Source: Burhinus oedicnemus (taxonomy: Eukaryota; Chordata; Aves; Charadriiformes; Burhinidae). From it: 64,000 nucleotides of DNA. The DNA is taken from the NCBI GenBank assembly GCA_008921705.1, contig VFFE01009068.1, positions 1,998,529 to 2,062,528 on the forward strand. Reading direction: 5' to 3'. Both the position numbers and the translations under genes were made by a program. The notes beneath the pieces were generated by a model. It did not search any database. It had not been told where the DNA came from and saw nothing but the letters and a program-made list of their open reading frames with translations. This document shows, piece by piece, positions 1 to 11,449 of this stretch; position 1 is the first letter of the stretch; every line of letters starts with the position of its first letter.

Positions 1-1599
1 CTGATACTGCATTTCGGTGAAAGAGAACTAATTTCTTTTTGTGTACTTGTGACCAATTGCAATATCCTACCATATCTAGAGTTTTTCAGTAAAATTCTTT
101 TAATCTTTTACATTCTCTGTAATTTTTTTTCAAAATAATATGTAAAACAATTCTTCTAAGGGTTAGAAACATACTAAGTCCTGTTTCTAATACTGTTGAG
201 AATACTTTTTCTTTTCCCATATCACACCAGATATGATAAATAATCTCTGCTGTACTGTGTAGGTTTAATGTGAAATTGCCTGTGTTGCTGAATTGCGTGC
301 TTTACCACAGCTTGAAATTACATGGGGAGCTAGTACAGTAGCTACATATTAGTACCTACTTTGTAGCAGCTAAAACTGATCATGATTTATTATTAATATA
401 GCAAACTGGAAAACTGATGTACTTATAAGCTATATGCGTGGGGTTTTTTAACAAACAAACACTACAGTATGTAAAATAATTCCAAAAGGTCTGCTTCACT
501 AGTCTTGGATGTTGTACTTACCTAAAAGACTTAGGTGAAAGCCTTGGAGATACTTTGTTGCAAACATTTCTATCAGAAAAGAAGACAGATAACCTGTCAG
601 ATTCAATTGTGTTTAAAATATAGGGACATACTAAAACAAGTGGACAGCATCAAGCTGACAAGTAAGCACAACCATGTGCTTGGTCACTAAAACAGTGTAA
701 AAATCAAGACGGACTTTCAGAATGTACTATGTAAAAATATGAAGCAAATAGAAGGTTTCAGTAAAACATTCTATTGAGTTGCACCTTGCAAAATTCTTGA
801 AAATCTAACTATGTTTTTGCTCTTTTTCATAATGTTTATTTGCATTTTTAAATGGGACTATAGGAGGTAGAAATTTACTGAAGTGACTAGAAGAATTGGT
901 ATCTCATCAGAATAGACTGTAGTGTTCTGAAATTTGAGCATATATTCTCAAATCAGAAAATTATGAAACTAGACGTTTATTTCTGTACAGAAAGAACTTC
1001 CTTCTATTTAGTCCAGCACTACTGAGATCATTGGGAGTCTTTCTGTAGTAGAAGATTGCCACAATTACAGTTAAAGTTTTATCAATATCACCATTTATCA
1101 GCAACAAGATAATTATATGATAGATAAATCTGAAGACAGTCTTGCCATAAGAAGTTATAATCAAATCAAACCAGATGTGAAATATGGATTATGGTAATAA
1201 CCAAACAAAACAGTGTGATTGATCTGCATGGTATTAGTATAAAATCTAATATATTGACCATTTTGCTAGAGGCTTCTTTTTCTAATTAATTCCTTGAAAT
1301 TTTATCTCAACTTTAAGGAAGGATTTAAAATACACTTTTTTTTTTTTTTAGAAAGCAATAGAGGGAGGAGGGACTTGAATGAGAAACTGGAAACAATAGA
1401 TAGCATCGGGAGAGAAAGCTACAAGCACGGAAAAGTAAAAGCGATTCAAATAATTAAAGGGTGAAATAAAAAGAAATAAGAAAAGCAAGTATGGGAACAC
1501 TTACATAAATTGCCAAGTAAATTTCTTCTTTTTGCATTCTCTTTTCTACTTTTGGTCATTCATCAAGAAAGCAGGTCTCCCAGGCTTAATCAATTACAA
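1..1599. other. AT-rich unique non-coding DNA
   Basis: No open frame with protein-like content and no recognised repeat family. A T14 run lies at 1336-1349, followed by a purine-rich stretch to about 1500. Nothing else is supported. Confidence 0.7.
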
Positions 1600-1890
1600 T
1601 GAATTATGCTTTATTTTGGTGAAATACTTTGGTCTCAGTACAGACCCCTGTGGTATTTCACTGGTTACAAACCTCCAGGTAGAGTACAACTCATTAACCA
1701 TGATCCTCTGAGTCCAATCTTCCACCCCTGTGTTTGTGCATCTAGCAGTTCAACCATTCAGACCTTAATGTGGGAAAGAGTGTTGAAAGCCTTATTATGG
1801 TCAAGATAGTTGACATCCATGGCTTTCCCCTTGTCTACAATCTGGTAATTTTATTATAGAAGCATAATATGGGCCTTTAGGAAGGCAATT
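1600..1890 (-). mobile_element. Decayed CR1 LINE fragment (reverse-transcriptase region)
   Basis: The plus strand reads as the complement of a CR1 ORF2 section. The order seen is 'cagtacagacccctgtgg', then a cysteine/leucine-rich stretch, then 'gttgaaagcc..attatgg' and 'gttgacatccatggctttcc'. In CR1 these correspond to the conserved minus-strand words 'cagtacagacccctggg', 'tcaaaggccttgctgaag' and 'gacatccacagcctttcc'. Many substitutions and small indels show an old copy. The ends are approximate, and the element is truncated on both sides. The 67-codon plus-strand frame at 1606-1809 is antisense to the LINE and is not a gene. Confidence 0.7.
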
Positions 1891-2869
1891 GAAGACCAGG
1901 ACACCTATAGTAACATTCTTTTAAATTCTTATAGTAGTTTGTGTTGTTTTGGAAACTGGCTGAAAACCAGATTTTTAATGCCTGGCTGTCAAAGGCGCAG
2001 TAAGCAGGAATTCAGATTCTTCAGATACAGGGAATGCCTCTGTGGTAAAGAAAGCCTATACAGAACAGGTGAACTTAATTTGAATGAAGAACTAAGGCTT
2101 TTGAAATTGAAAACTGACTAGCTTATATATAAATTTAAGAGCATGGTAAAGTCAGCAACAGTGGAAGAGAGTGTAGAGTATCTGTTGTTGATGAAATCAC
2201 AAAAATTCTGTATTCTTGAGCAAAGACGCAACAGGTATGAAATCTTCAGTTATAGGGGCTCTCTATAACAATGAGCATGATGAGTTTATATTCAATGTCC
2301 CTTCAGATTCAATCAAAAATCACTGCATCTCTGCTCAGTTTCAAAAAGGGAAACTGCATGAAAACAAGATGAGCAAAAGAATCCCTACAATGACAGTAAA
2401 TAGCTACTCTGGTTTACCATGACAATCCCAAGTACAAATACAGTGAGTGACTCATTGTGTCACTAGTCACCTAATGGGCAATTTATTATCAGCAGCTACA
2501 GAATATGTTAAGTATGTTAAAATAACACCTGTTACAAATAACAGTATGGTTGGGTGAGATCTGATCCCATCTTACGCACCATGTAGGAGACTGAAAATTA
2601 TTATGTTGTTTCTTGAGTTCTGGGGGTCCTTCCTGGATGCAAATAGATCAAGAACTTTCGTCACTCTCCATTTTGCTTAACCCATCAAGGATTCTTATAA
2701 GCTACTGTGCTTTATAAACCACATGGGAATGGCTGCCTGGGATGTTTTGGACACTGAGCACTGTGTGAATAACATTGCAACCCACAGATTATGTAAAGTA
2801 CATTTGCAGCTTGTGGTGTGCTGCAGAAGACTTTTGCGAATCTGTCTAAAATGAAACCTTGGTTGTGAG
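1891..2869. other. Unique non-coding DNA
   Basis: No recognised element. A 68-codon plus-strand frame at 2216-2422 has unremarkable composition and no splice context, so it is treated as chance. The part from about 2580 to 2869 may be a more decayed upstream portion of the CR1 that follows, but I could not match it with confidence. Confidence 0.55.
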
Positions 2870-3560
2870 ACAAGGGCCAACTGTGATGAATTGTAGAAAA
2901 ATCTTGCAAGACTCGGTGATTAGATAGTAAAATGGAATTCAATATAGATAAATGTAAAGTGATGCTGATGGCAAAAAGAGCAGACAAACCTAACTTGTAA
3001 TTTAAAATAGATTCCCAATCATTTGCAGTGAGATGGTAGATTTCTGTTAGGAAGGAGCGAGCCTAGAAAATGTAAGCTTGCCCATCACTGGCAGTAACAA
3101 AAGAATTGTTAGGGATTATTAGGAAGGCAATACAGATCAGAGCGGAGAAAATCATTAAGCCACTGTAGAATTGCATGCTTTTCCAGATGATGTATACTTT
3201 GTACAGTTCCCCGTTAACATGAGAGAAAAGAATGATACAAAGTTACAAAATTTAGGGAAGCACAGTAGTGGCGATCAAAGGTATAGAAAAAGCTTCCACC
3301 TGAGAAACAAGCAGGCTAGGACTCCTCAGTCTTGAAAAGAGGTGTCTCAGAAAGGGTATGACCAAGATGTTTATTGAGGTTTCATATGGGTTACATGGGA
3401 AGAGCAGAAAGGAATGATTATGCCCTCTCTCTTCTGATATAAGAACCTGGGCTATCAATTTACAGTAATAGGAGTAACATTCACAATAAATGAAAGAAAG
3501 CAGCTCTTCAGGTATTGTTTAGTCTAGCAATGGAACCGGTAGCCACAGGACATTATGGAT
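2870..3560 (+). mobile_element. Ancient CR1 LINE relic, 3' ORF2 region
   Basis: Diagnostic CR1 words survive in the right order on the plus strand: 'gaattcaatatagataaatg' and 'aaagtgatgctgatggcaaa' (about 2935-2975), 'gttagggattattaggaagg' (about 3109-3128), 'cattaagccactgtagaatt' (about 3153-3172) and a decayed 'gactcctcagtcttgaaaagag' block (about 3320-3341). These match the old amniote CR1 lineage that encodes the RT C-terminus, where the words read 'aaattcaatgttgataaatg', 'aaagtgatgcac', 'ttaggcatcattaggaa' and 'ataatgccactata'. No frame stays open, and the 3' terminus is unclear. It is much older than the CR1 tails later in the window. Confidence 0.65.
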
Positions 3561-6181
3561 CCTAAAAATATACAAAGACTAGAGACAAGACCAAAGCAAT
3601 TACAAAACATTTTCTAATGTGTTTTTTGATTTCTGGCATTCAAATTAAATGGAATGATTTTAAAACAAGCTAAGCATTTGTAACTCACTGACTATTCAGA
3701 CTGATTTAAAACTGAATTCTGATTTGAAATGTAGAGCTTATTTTCTAAAAAGGATTTGAAGCAGGTGTTGAGAACAAACCTTTGCAAATTGCTCTTGCCA
3801 ATTGCTTATTATAAACTTTTGCAAATTATTGAAACATTCTTAGGTAACCAAACAACACCAAATTTTATACATTTCTTTTGGCAAGTTTTACTTTTGTAGA
3901 ACACACAGAAAACCCTGACTGCATTTTCAAGCATTTAACTGTACTAATAATATAAATTTAAACATAGCACAGAAACCATTGTTACTACCTATTTCAATTA
4001 CCTAACAAATGTGATGACATATTTCAATTTGGGCATTTCTTGGAAAAATAAACATGGTCTGAGATTTGCATTTTCTGTTTTATTGAGGTCTTTCTTGATA
4101 ATCCTTCTCAAACACAGTAAGATTGCCAAAAATCTGAGTGAAAAGAAACTCTGACAAAAAGCGAATAAAATAAACTTTGCTTGCAACAGTTGAAGTTTAG
4201 CATATACAAAGGGGAAAAATTACAGTCAAAATGGAACCAAGTAAAAGAAACAGTCAGGGAAACATGGATTTGGTGAGGAGAGAAATTTTGCTAGTTTATT
4301 TAATCCAAATGTTTCTTTTCCTCTGTTCATTCCAAAATACAGCTGTTACTACATTTGATGTGGAAAAATATGGTTGTTAATTAACATGTGCTGTAAGCCA
4401 TTTAATTTTAAAAAAGAGGCTCTTCTAAATTACATGATGGATTACAAAGTCATTACGAAGCCCTGGTGATTCAGAGCAGTGTTTCTACATGTAAGAATAT
4501 TAATATTTTGTGGATTTAAATAAAATTATTCCTTTAAACATATCATTTTGTTCAGCAAACTCTGCTGATACTAGCCTACAAAGTTATTTTTTGCTTTTGT
4601 CTTTATTAGCGTGCTCCTGTATTTTATCATCTGAGTTCAGTAGTGATTTCATCTAGTCAAAAAAATCCTTAAAAAAACATATTTCAGGTAAAATAAAATC
4701 TTGAGTTTCAAGACTGTAGTTTTTTTACTCTTAAGATGATAGTGTGGCAGAAGTAGCCATTGCTGCTCTGACTGATGAGTCGTGCTCTCTACTTTAAATT
4801 CATCCCTGTGATTTAAAATTGCCACAGAAAATTAAAGCCATGTTGTATGTACCTATAGTAACAACTTGTTCAGTCTTTTTAAACTTTTGTAATGAATAAT
4901 GTCAGAGCCAAACACTGAGTTGTAACTTAGTAATAACTGTTTTTGCCTGGAATTGAAAATTCAGGGGCTTTTTCTTTTTTAATAAAGATTTGCATACACT
5001 TCCCTTTTTGCCTAGCATGAGTAAGCTATCCCAGAATATGCAAATCAAAAAAATATTAAAAACTGTTGGGGTTGCTGTTTTGGGGGGGTGGCGGGAGTTA
5101 CAAAGCTGCAGAGAACAGATTTGAGAAGGTAGAAGTAAAAAAAAAAAGTCAAATACTGCAGGAATTTTAATGTCACAGTGTGAAATGAATTTTGTGGGCC
5201 TTTAATAATCATTGGAGCTTGGTTTAGTACTGTGGAATAAAACAAAGAAAAATATTTAATTAATAAAAATAGAGTTACTCATCTAAAACACTTTTCATGA
5301 AACTTTGCTCATTGGTAAATTTCAAGTGACATCTGCTTTTCCAGTTCTGTGAGAAAACCAATGTGAAACAGCAGAATTTCCTGTGAAGTGGAAATTCTTT
5401 TTTCCAGCCTGTTTGATAGTGAATGTACTGAAGACGGAAATGCTGCAAGTCCATCCAATTTTGCAAAAGACTGGAAACTGGACTATCATTTTTTTGTCCT
5501 GTTTGGTCTTTGAGTGTAGATTGTTCAGTGCAGTTAAGACTATGTTGCAATAATAAGCCATACAAACATTTATTAAAAGCTATGAAAGGGGCACGAGGAT
5601 TTAGCCAGTATTTTCTGCCTGGTTATGTCCTCACCTATTTTGAGATAGGTCAGTCTGCATTTGGTCTGACAATTTCGCAAGTTTGGTTGTGTTAAGATAA
5701 TCTGTTTCTGTGCTAATATCATGGTGGTGATCTGTAGCATTTTATTGTTTTCTTTGATTTGTTCTTGCCAGCAGCTTCTAAGTTGACATTTCAGGTGCCA
5801 GTCTGGCCTACTGAGCATTAAAGGATTTTGTTATGTGCTTTGCTAATCAGGGGTGGGAGCTGCTGCTGCTGCTGAACCTGGGGAACAATATTGCATATGT
5901 AAGTGTGTATGCGTGAGTGGATTGTGCTTTCATTTTAATTTAGTTTTAGGTTCTGTCAATCTTTCAAGTAGAAAGCATGTTTGATGCCTGACTGAGGTGG
6001 CTTGTGAAGCTGAATATTCCTTTTCCTCAGTTGCTGAGCGTTGGGAATTGGTCTGGTACCAACCTGTAACAGTTGTTGCTTGAGTTCTTAGGCATACGAA
6101 GCATTTATTTCTGGAACTGCAAATTTAGGATTTGTTCCAGTCATATAACCTGTTGTTAAAACTAAATCTTAGGTTTTACTC
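3561..6181. other. Unique non-coding DNA
   Basis: AT-rich sequence with a G7 run at 5082-5088 and a short (CTG/GCT)5 run at about 5859-5873. The frames between 5275 and 5818 overlap on both strands and have no domain-like content. No gene or repeat family was recognised. Confidence 0.6.
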
Positions 6182-7269
6182 TGAGTTGGGTTAACCTTGG
6201 CTGGACACCAGATGCCCACCAAGCCACTCTATCACTCCCCCTCCTCAACTGAAAAATATGACAAAAGGTTCATGAGTCGAGATAAGGACAGGGAGAGGTC
6301 ACTCAGCAATTACCGTCATGGGCAAAACAGACTCAACTTGGGGAAAATAAATTTATTTTATTACCAATCAAATCAGGATAAGATAATGAGAAATAGAAAC
6401 AAATCTTAAAACATCTTCCCTCCATCCCTCCCTTTTTCCCAGGCTCAACTTCATTCCTGATTTTCTTTACCTCCTCCTTGCCAGAGGCACAGGGGGATGG
6501 GGAATGGAGGTTGCAGTCAGTTCATCACACGTTGTCCCTGCTGCTCCTTCCTCCTCACAGTCTTCCCCTGCTCCACTGTGGGGTCCGTCCCACAGGACAC
6601 AGACCTCCATGAACTTCTCCAATATCAGTCCTTCCCACAGGCTGCAGTTCTTCACAAACTGCTCCAGTGTGGGTCCCTTCTATGGGGTGTGGTCCTTCAG
6701 GAGCAGACTGCTCCAGCGTGTGTACCTGACGGGGTCACAAGTCTGCCAGAAAACCTGCTCCAGCATGGGCTCCTCTCTCCACAGGTCCTGCCAGGAGCTT
6801 GCTCCACTGTGAGCTTCCCATGGGGTCACAGCTGCTCTAGCATAGGGCCCTCCACAGGCTGCAAGTGGATATCTGCTCCACCATTAACTTCTTTGGGCTG
6901 CAGGGGGACAACCTGCCTCACCATGGTCTTCACCATGGGCTGCAGGTGAATGTCTTCTCTGGTGCCTTGAGCACCTCCTCCCCCTCCTTCATCACTGACC
7001 TTGGTGTCTGCAGAGTTGTTTCTCTCACGTATTCTCACTCCTCTCTTCCGGCTGCTGTTCCACAGCATTTTTTTCCCACTTCTCAAATATGTTATTACAG
7101 AGGCACTACCGCAGTCACTGATTGGCTCAGCTTTGGTCAACGGCAGGTCCATCTTGGAGCTGGCTGGTATTAGCTCTATTGGACGTGGAGGAAGTTTCTG
7201 GCATCTTCTCACAGAAGCCACCCCTGTAGCCCACCCGCTACCAGAACATTGCCATGCAAACCCACTACA
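6182..7269 (-). mobile_element. Solo LTR, long (about 1.09 kb) avian ERVL-like family, copy 1
   Basis: The element begins TGAGTTGGGTT and ends AACCCACTACA on the plus strand, so it has TG..CA ends with a short imperfect terminal inverted repeat. On the minus strand it contains a TATA-like ATAACATATTTGAG near 7090. Further along, AATAAAATAAA-type polyadenylation signals lie near 6355, and this order fixes minus-strand transcription. A second copy at 39796-40894 matches along its whole length, which confirms the boundaries. The middle (about 6555-6960) consists of degenerate units centred on 'ctgctccag'. Flanking 5-mers (tactc/cgctc) are only a weak target duplication. No gag, pol or env lies next to it. 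The family assignment rests on memory of similar bird LTRs and is tentative, while the LTR call is firm. The long frames on both strands here (for example 6826-7221) are LTR sequence, not host genes. Confidence 0.85.
6555..6960. repeat. Degenerate tandem units inside the LTR
   Basis: The word 'ctgctccag' or a one- to two-base variant recurs about seven times at uneven spacing, usually followed by 'tgtggg' or 'catggg' plus a 'tcc..cacagg/atgggg' segment. The same irregular array is present in the copy at 39796-40894, so it is part of the family and did not expand locally. Confidence 0.65.
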
Positions 7270-10200
7270 CGCTCACAGCACATGCTTATTCTTGCTTATT
7301 GAGAGATTTTTGGTAGCTTTTGGGAGAAAGGGATGATGGTGGGGGAAGAAAAATCAATGAGGACAGTGCTCTTTTGTGTCTGGGGGGATTGTTCTTGGGT
7401 TTCTGTTTTCCTATGTCTTAACAGAAAGCTTGTATAATATTTGAATAAGGATATGTATTTTCCCATCAGTTTCACTTTCTAGCACTCTGAGGTTGTCTTG
7501 GACAAATCAGGATTGAATGAAGAGGCTTTTTTGATACCTGAGGCCTGGGGGATGTTTGTGTATTTCCTTTTTTGTAATGTATTTGTTAATTGTGCAGCAA
7601 GGATGTATGGGATCTGATGTGTTATTCTTTCATTCTTACGGTTTTTGTTTATTTCAAGGATACACAAAGTAGTTTTAAATGTTACTGCTAATGCAGCTAT
7701 ATCTGATGATGGATATCTTTGCATGTAGTAATTTTGTAGGCATTGCCTATATTTTATATCAAGATAGTGTCCAGATTTAAAATAAAAATTACAAAACTTT
7801 TGAAGGGGTAATGTGCCAATTCTTTTGACTTTATATTTGATATACCCTCAGGGTCACATGAACTCCCATATTAGGTTTTTGAAGGGTTTTCTTCACCTCT
7901 TACATAATTATCAATTTGTCATGGGTATTTTGGTAGGCTTTAATAGCTGTATTCAAACTTAGTTGACTGTAGGTCAGGATTGTTCACTGGAATCCAGTGC
8001 ATAGGGTTAGGCAATGCTGTGCTCCCATTTCACTCGCATTAGAAGGTGGACTGAGTTAAACTTGTTGATTTAGAAGTACAGGTAAAGGACATAGACAATT
8101 TAGTAGGACTCAAATGACTTCCATTTCAGATGTATGTGTTGAAGAACCAGGCATACATTTTAACCAGTAAGTGATGAAGATTTTTATTGACTCCCTGATA
8201 ATTGCCCAGTCAAACTGGAGATTTTATGGGGATGGGAGAGGAAGTGTCATCAATGTGGGCTGGAAGCATCTGTCCTGTCCCTCTGCTGCGTGGTGAGACT
8301 GGTTAATCTGACAAGGTCTTCAGCGAAAGCTCAGCCCCAGTTGTTGTTCGTAAATGAGCTCCCTGTTGTCTTGTTCCTATCTCTTTTACCGCTGAAGTAA
8401 GTCCTGAATGCTGCCTACTGGGACTGAGGTACACAGTGTATCTGAGGTGTGAGTTTTATGATATTAACCTTCAGGTTATCTGATTCTGTTCCATGGAGGT
8501 TATGGAGTAGCTCATCTGTCCTATGCAAAGGAATCCTTTCTTGATCCTGGATATTCCACATGATCACAGCAAGTGTTCAGACCCCTGCAACTGAATTCCC
8601 AGCAGATGTGTAAAAGGGCAGCTCTCTTCTCATCTTGATGTGAGTGAAAAATAGCAGCCTCATGAGCATGTGTTTCATAACATCTGTAGCTGCCCCATTT
8701 GGCCAAGCAGGACCGTACCAGCTTCCCCTGAGCTGGAAGCAGCAGTAGGGACTTGGTGATGATCACCACTGTTCTCTCTCCCTATGACTTTAATAACTTT
8801 AAAATTTATTCTTTCAATTATGGTTGAAGGAACAGACATCTATCAGATATTTAATTTGTATTTAATTATTTTCATTAATTACTGCAGATTATTGTCTGTA
8901 GAACATAGATTGATAATTATACAGTGAAGTGATAAAACCACATACCCTTCTATATAAAATAATATGTCTCCCTCTGGTTTGAAAAATCCTCTCAGTATTT
9001 TTAGCACATAAAAACAATTGTGTAACACTTTTTGGTTTAGTATGCCTATCATTTTTACTCCTTTGAATTGTGAATGATTGCTTTGTAGTTTACTGACTAT
9101 TTTATGGAAGTCTCTTTCATTTAGTACGCTAAATGAGGATTGCTACAGTTCAAACAAAATGTAACTGGATTAGGATCCAGGTCTCAAGGATGTAGCAGAT
9201 CAGATGATCTTACAAGTTCCTCTGAACTTAGATCTAATGTAGCTCTGTTAAAATCATTACAAACCAAAGTGGACTGGTGTGTCTCCTTTCCCATCATCAC
9301 TGTGTACAGTGCTATGCAAACCAGCTCCCCATGCCTGATGCAGCAGCACTTGCACGTCATGTCCCCTTGCAGTCCTGTTTGCTTCCCCTGTTCAGCCTGG
9401 ATTGCATCCTCTCTTAGGTTTCTCTGCTTGAACATGTTCACTAGATTTAACAGGTTATTTTTGTAGTGTTTCTTTTTTGCTGTTATTAAGGGTAACCAGT
9501 AAAAGAACAGTAAAGCGCAAATAATTTATACATTCTGGTGAACAAGTTCTCTGAGGGTTAAAAGAAACTTCAGCATTTTCACTGTAACACTATGACAATG
9601 AATCATTAGCGATGCCCCATGTGCCAAAGTCCCATGTGCACAGCTTTCAAAAGCAACAGACACAAAACCAGCAGTACTTTTTTCTCATTCATCAATTTTG
9701 TGAAGCCAAATTGGCTTTCTGGAATCCCCACAGCAATTTGTAAATGATGTATGAAATAAAATATTCCTACCTGCACAATACACAGGGAAAAAAAAAAAAA
9801 AGAAAAAAGATTTATCAGTGCTCTGACATGCTATTTCAGTGATACTTGATATCCAGTTAGACACTGCCAGAAATAAGATACTAGTTCCAGATGCTGAAAA
9901 AAATACCATTTACAAAAATCTTCTGCACATTTTTCTTCTTCAGTTTTCCTCTTTGTTCTCTCAGCACCGTTAACCTTGATAGTTTTATCTTTTAGAAAAA
10001 GTATTTGTTCATGCAAGTCCATCTCAATACTTTTCAGAAATGTTGGAGTGTTTTTTCTCTTCTTTTTCTAATGGGTCGTGGCTTGGGGAAGTGTATGAAC
10101 TGGATGACCTCTCAAGGTTCATTGCTCTCTCCTGTGATTCATTAAGATTACCCATGCATAGTTTTGCTCCACTGTTTTGCTTATATAGTATTTAATTCCC

Positions 10201-10686
10201 TAGATATTTGCCAGCTGTGTCTGTAGGCAGAGTACTAACCTTTTTCAGTGTTAATTTGTCTTGTTTTCTATTGTTCTTGTAATTTCAATAGTCAAATTAG
10301 AGTTTATTCTTTACATTTGAAATGGAATATTCACTATAGAAGAGGTTTGCGTTTGTATACTATCTCAGATTTTGTAAAATTTTGCATATTATTAATCTCT
10401 TTTGTACTTAGAGAAAATATTTTATGTTTTGGTCACCCACACCAAAGGTGACATGGTAGACTTAAATAGGTGATAGGTTACTTAGCATGCAATAGGTCTC
10501 CAGAATTTCTTGTTGGTGCTGTTAATAAAGACTGTTTAATTTGAGTTCAGATATGAAAAACAGAAATAATATAACGGAACAAGAATATTGTAAATGCTGT
10601 GTCATCAGACCAAAAGCTTACACTCACAAACTTACAAAGCCTGTCTTTTTACACTACCTGTTCAGTACAGGTGTAATGGAACTTAG
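7270..10686. other. Unique non-coding DNA
   Basis: No recognised repeat or gene. An A14 run lies at 9788-9801. Short frames (for example 8521-8769 minus and 9140-9466 plus) overlap antisense partners and show no protein-family resemblance. Confidence 0.6.
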
Positions 10687-11449
10687 TGTCCTGGCTTGAG
10701 GTAAAACACAAGCAATTTTCTTTTCAGTACTTTTATTTTTCAATTAAATCTCTGCTAACTGTCCTTTCTGAAATTAACAGCAAGTTTTTCAGACAGTTTG
10801 GGCTTCTAGCACATAAGGTCTGATGTTTATAGTTAATACCAAGGAACGGTATGCAGAGAGACACTTGCTTATACTTAATACTGTAACAACCAAGGTCAGC
10901 AAACTTTGTTATGCATCAACCTGGAGGGTTGGAAGTGGAAGAGGGTAGTGGGGTCACAGCTGTGGGGAGGAGTGGACAGGACAAGTGACCCAAAACTGAC
11001 CAACAGGGTATTCAATCCCATGCTCAGCATAAAAGCTGAGGGATCAGCGGGGTCAGCCTCTTTTCTTCAAGGGCCGGTGTCCGAGGATGCTGTCTGTTCA
11101 TCTGCCTTTGATCCTGATCCGTGTGTTCCTGAATCCAGTTCCTGAGTTCAGCTCCCATCTGTCGCTGAGTCCAGTCTGGGACTTTCCCAGTGCCTGCCAG
11201 TGACGTGATCGTCATCCTGGGAGCTCGATACTGATTTTGTATATATTGTATATATTTCATTATTTTATTATTAATATTATTATATTTTCTTTTTATTATT
11301 AATATTTTGTTAAAGTAGTTCAGTTCCTTTTCAACCCATAAGTCTCTCTCTATCTTATTCTGTCTCCCTTCTCTTCTGGTAAGGGAGAGAGAGGTTAAAG
11401 AGAGCATCTGTTGTTCATTTTATTGGCCAGTCCAGCATAAACCATGACA
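10687..11449 (+). mobile_element. Solo LTR, avian ERVL-like, second family (763 bp)
   Basis: The ends are TGTCCTGGCTT and AAACCATGACA. The reverse complement of the 3' end (TGTCATGGTTT) matches the 5' end at 9 of 11 positions. It is flanked by cttag (10682-10686) and cttaa (11450-11454), a 5-bp target duplication with one difference. A TATA-like cataaaag lies at 11028-11035. A T/A-rich block (11236-11320) follows in the downstream half. A truncated minus-strand copy of the same family is at 29025-29327, and it matches this one for its full 303 bp, including 'ggaacggtatgcagagag'. No internal proviral sequence is present. The 127-codon minus-strand frame at 11024-11407 is antisense to the LTR. 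Confidence 0.88.

Noticed and set aside
2216..2422. 68-codon plus-strand frame of ordinary composition
   Set aside because: No splice context or similarity recognised, and adjacent sequence is unique and AT-rich.
6497..6949. 150-codon plus-strand frame
   Set aside because: Lies wholly inside the LTR at 6182-7269 and is antisense to its transcription. An equivalent frame recurs in the second LTR copy.
11024..11407. 127-codon minus-strand frame
   Set aside because: Antisense to the LTR at 10687-11449. Its K/N/I-rich part comes from the T/A-rich block.
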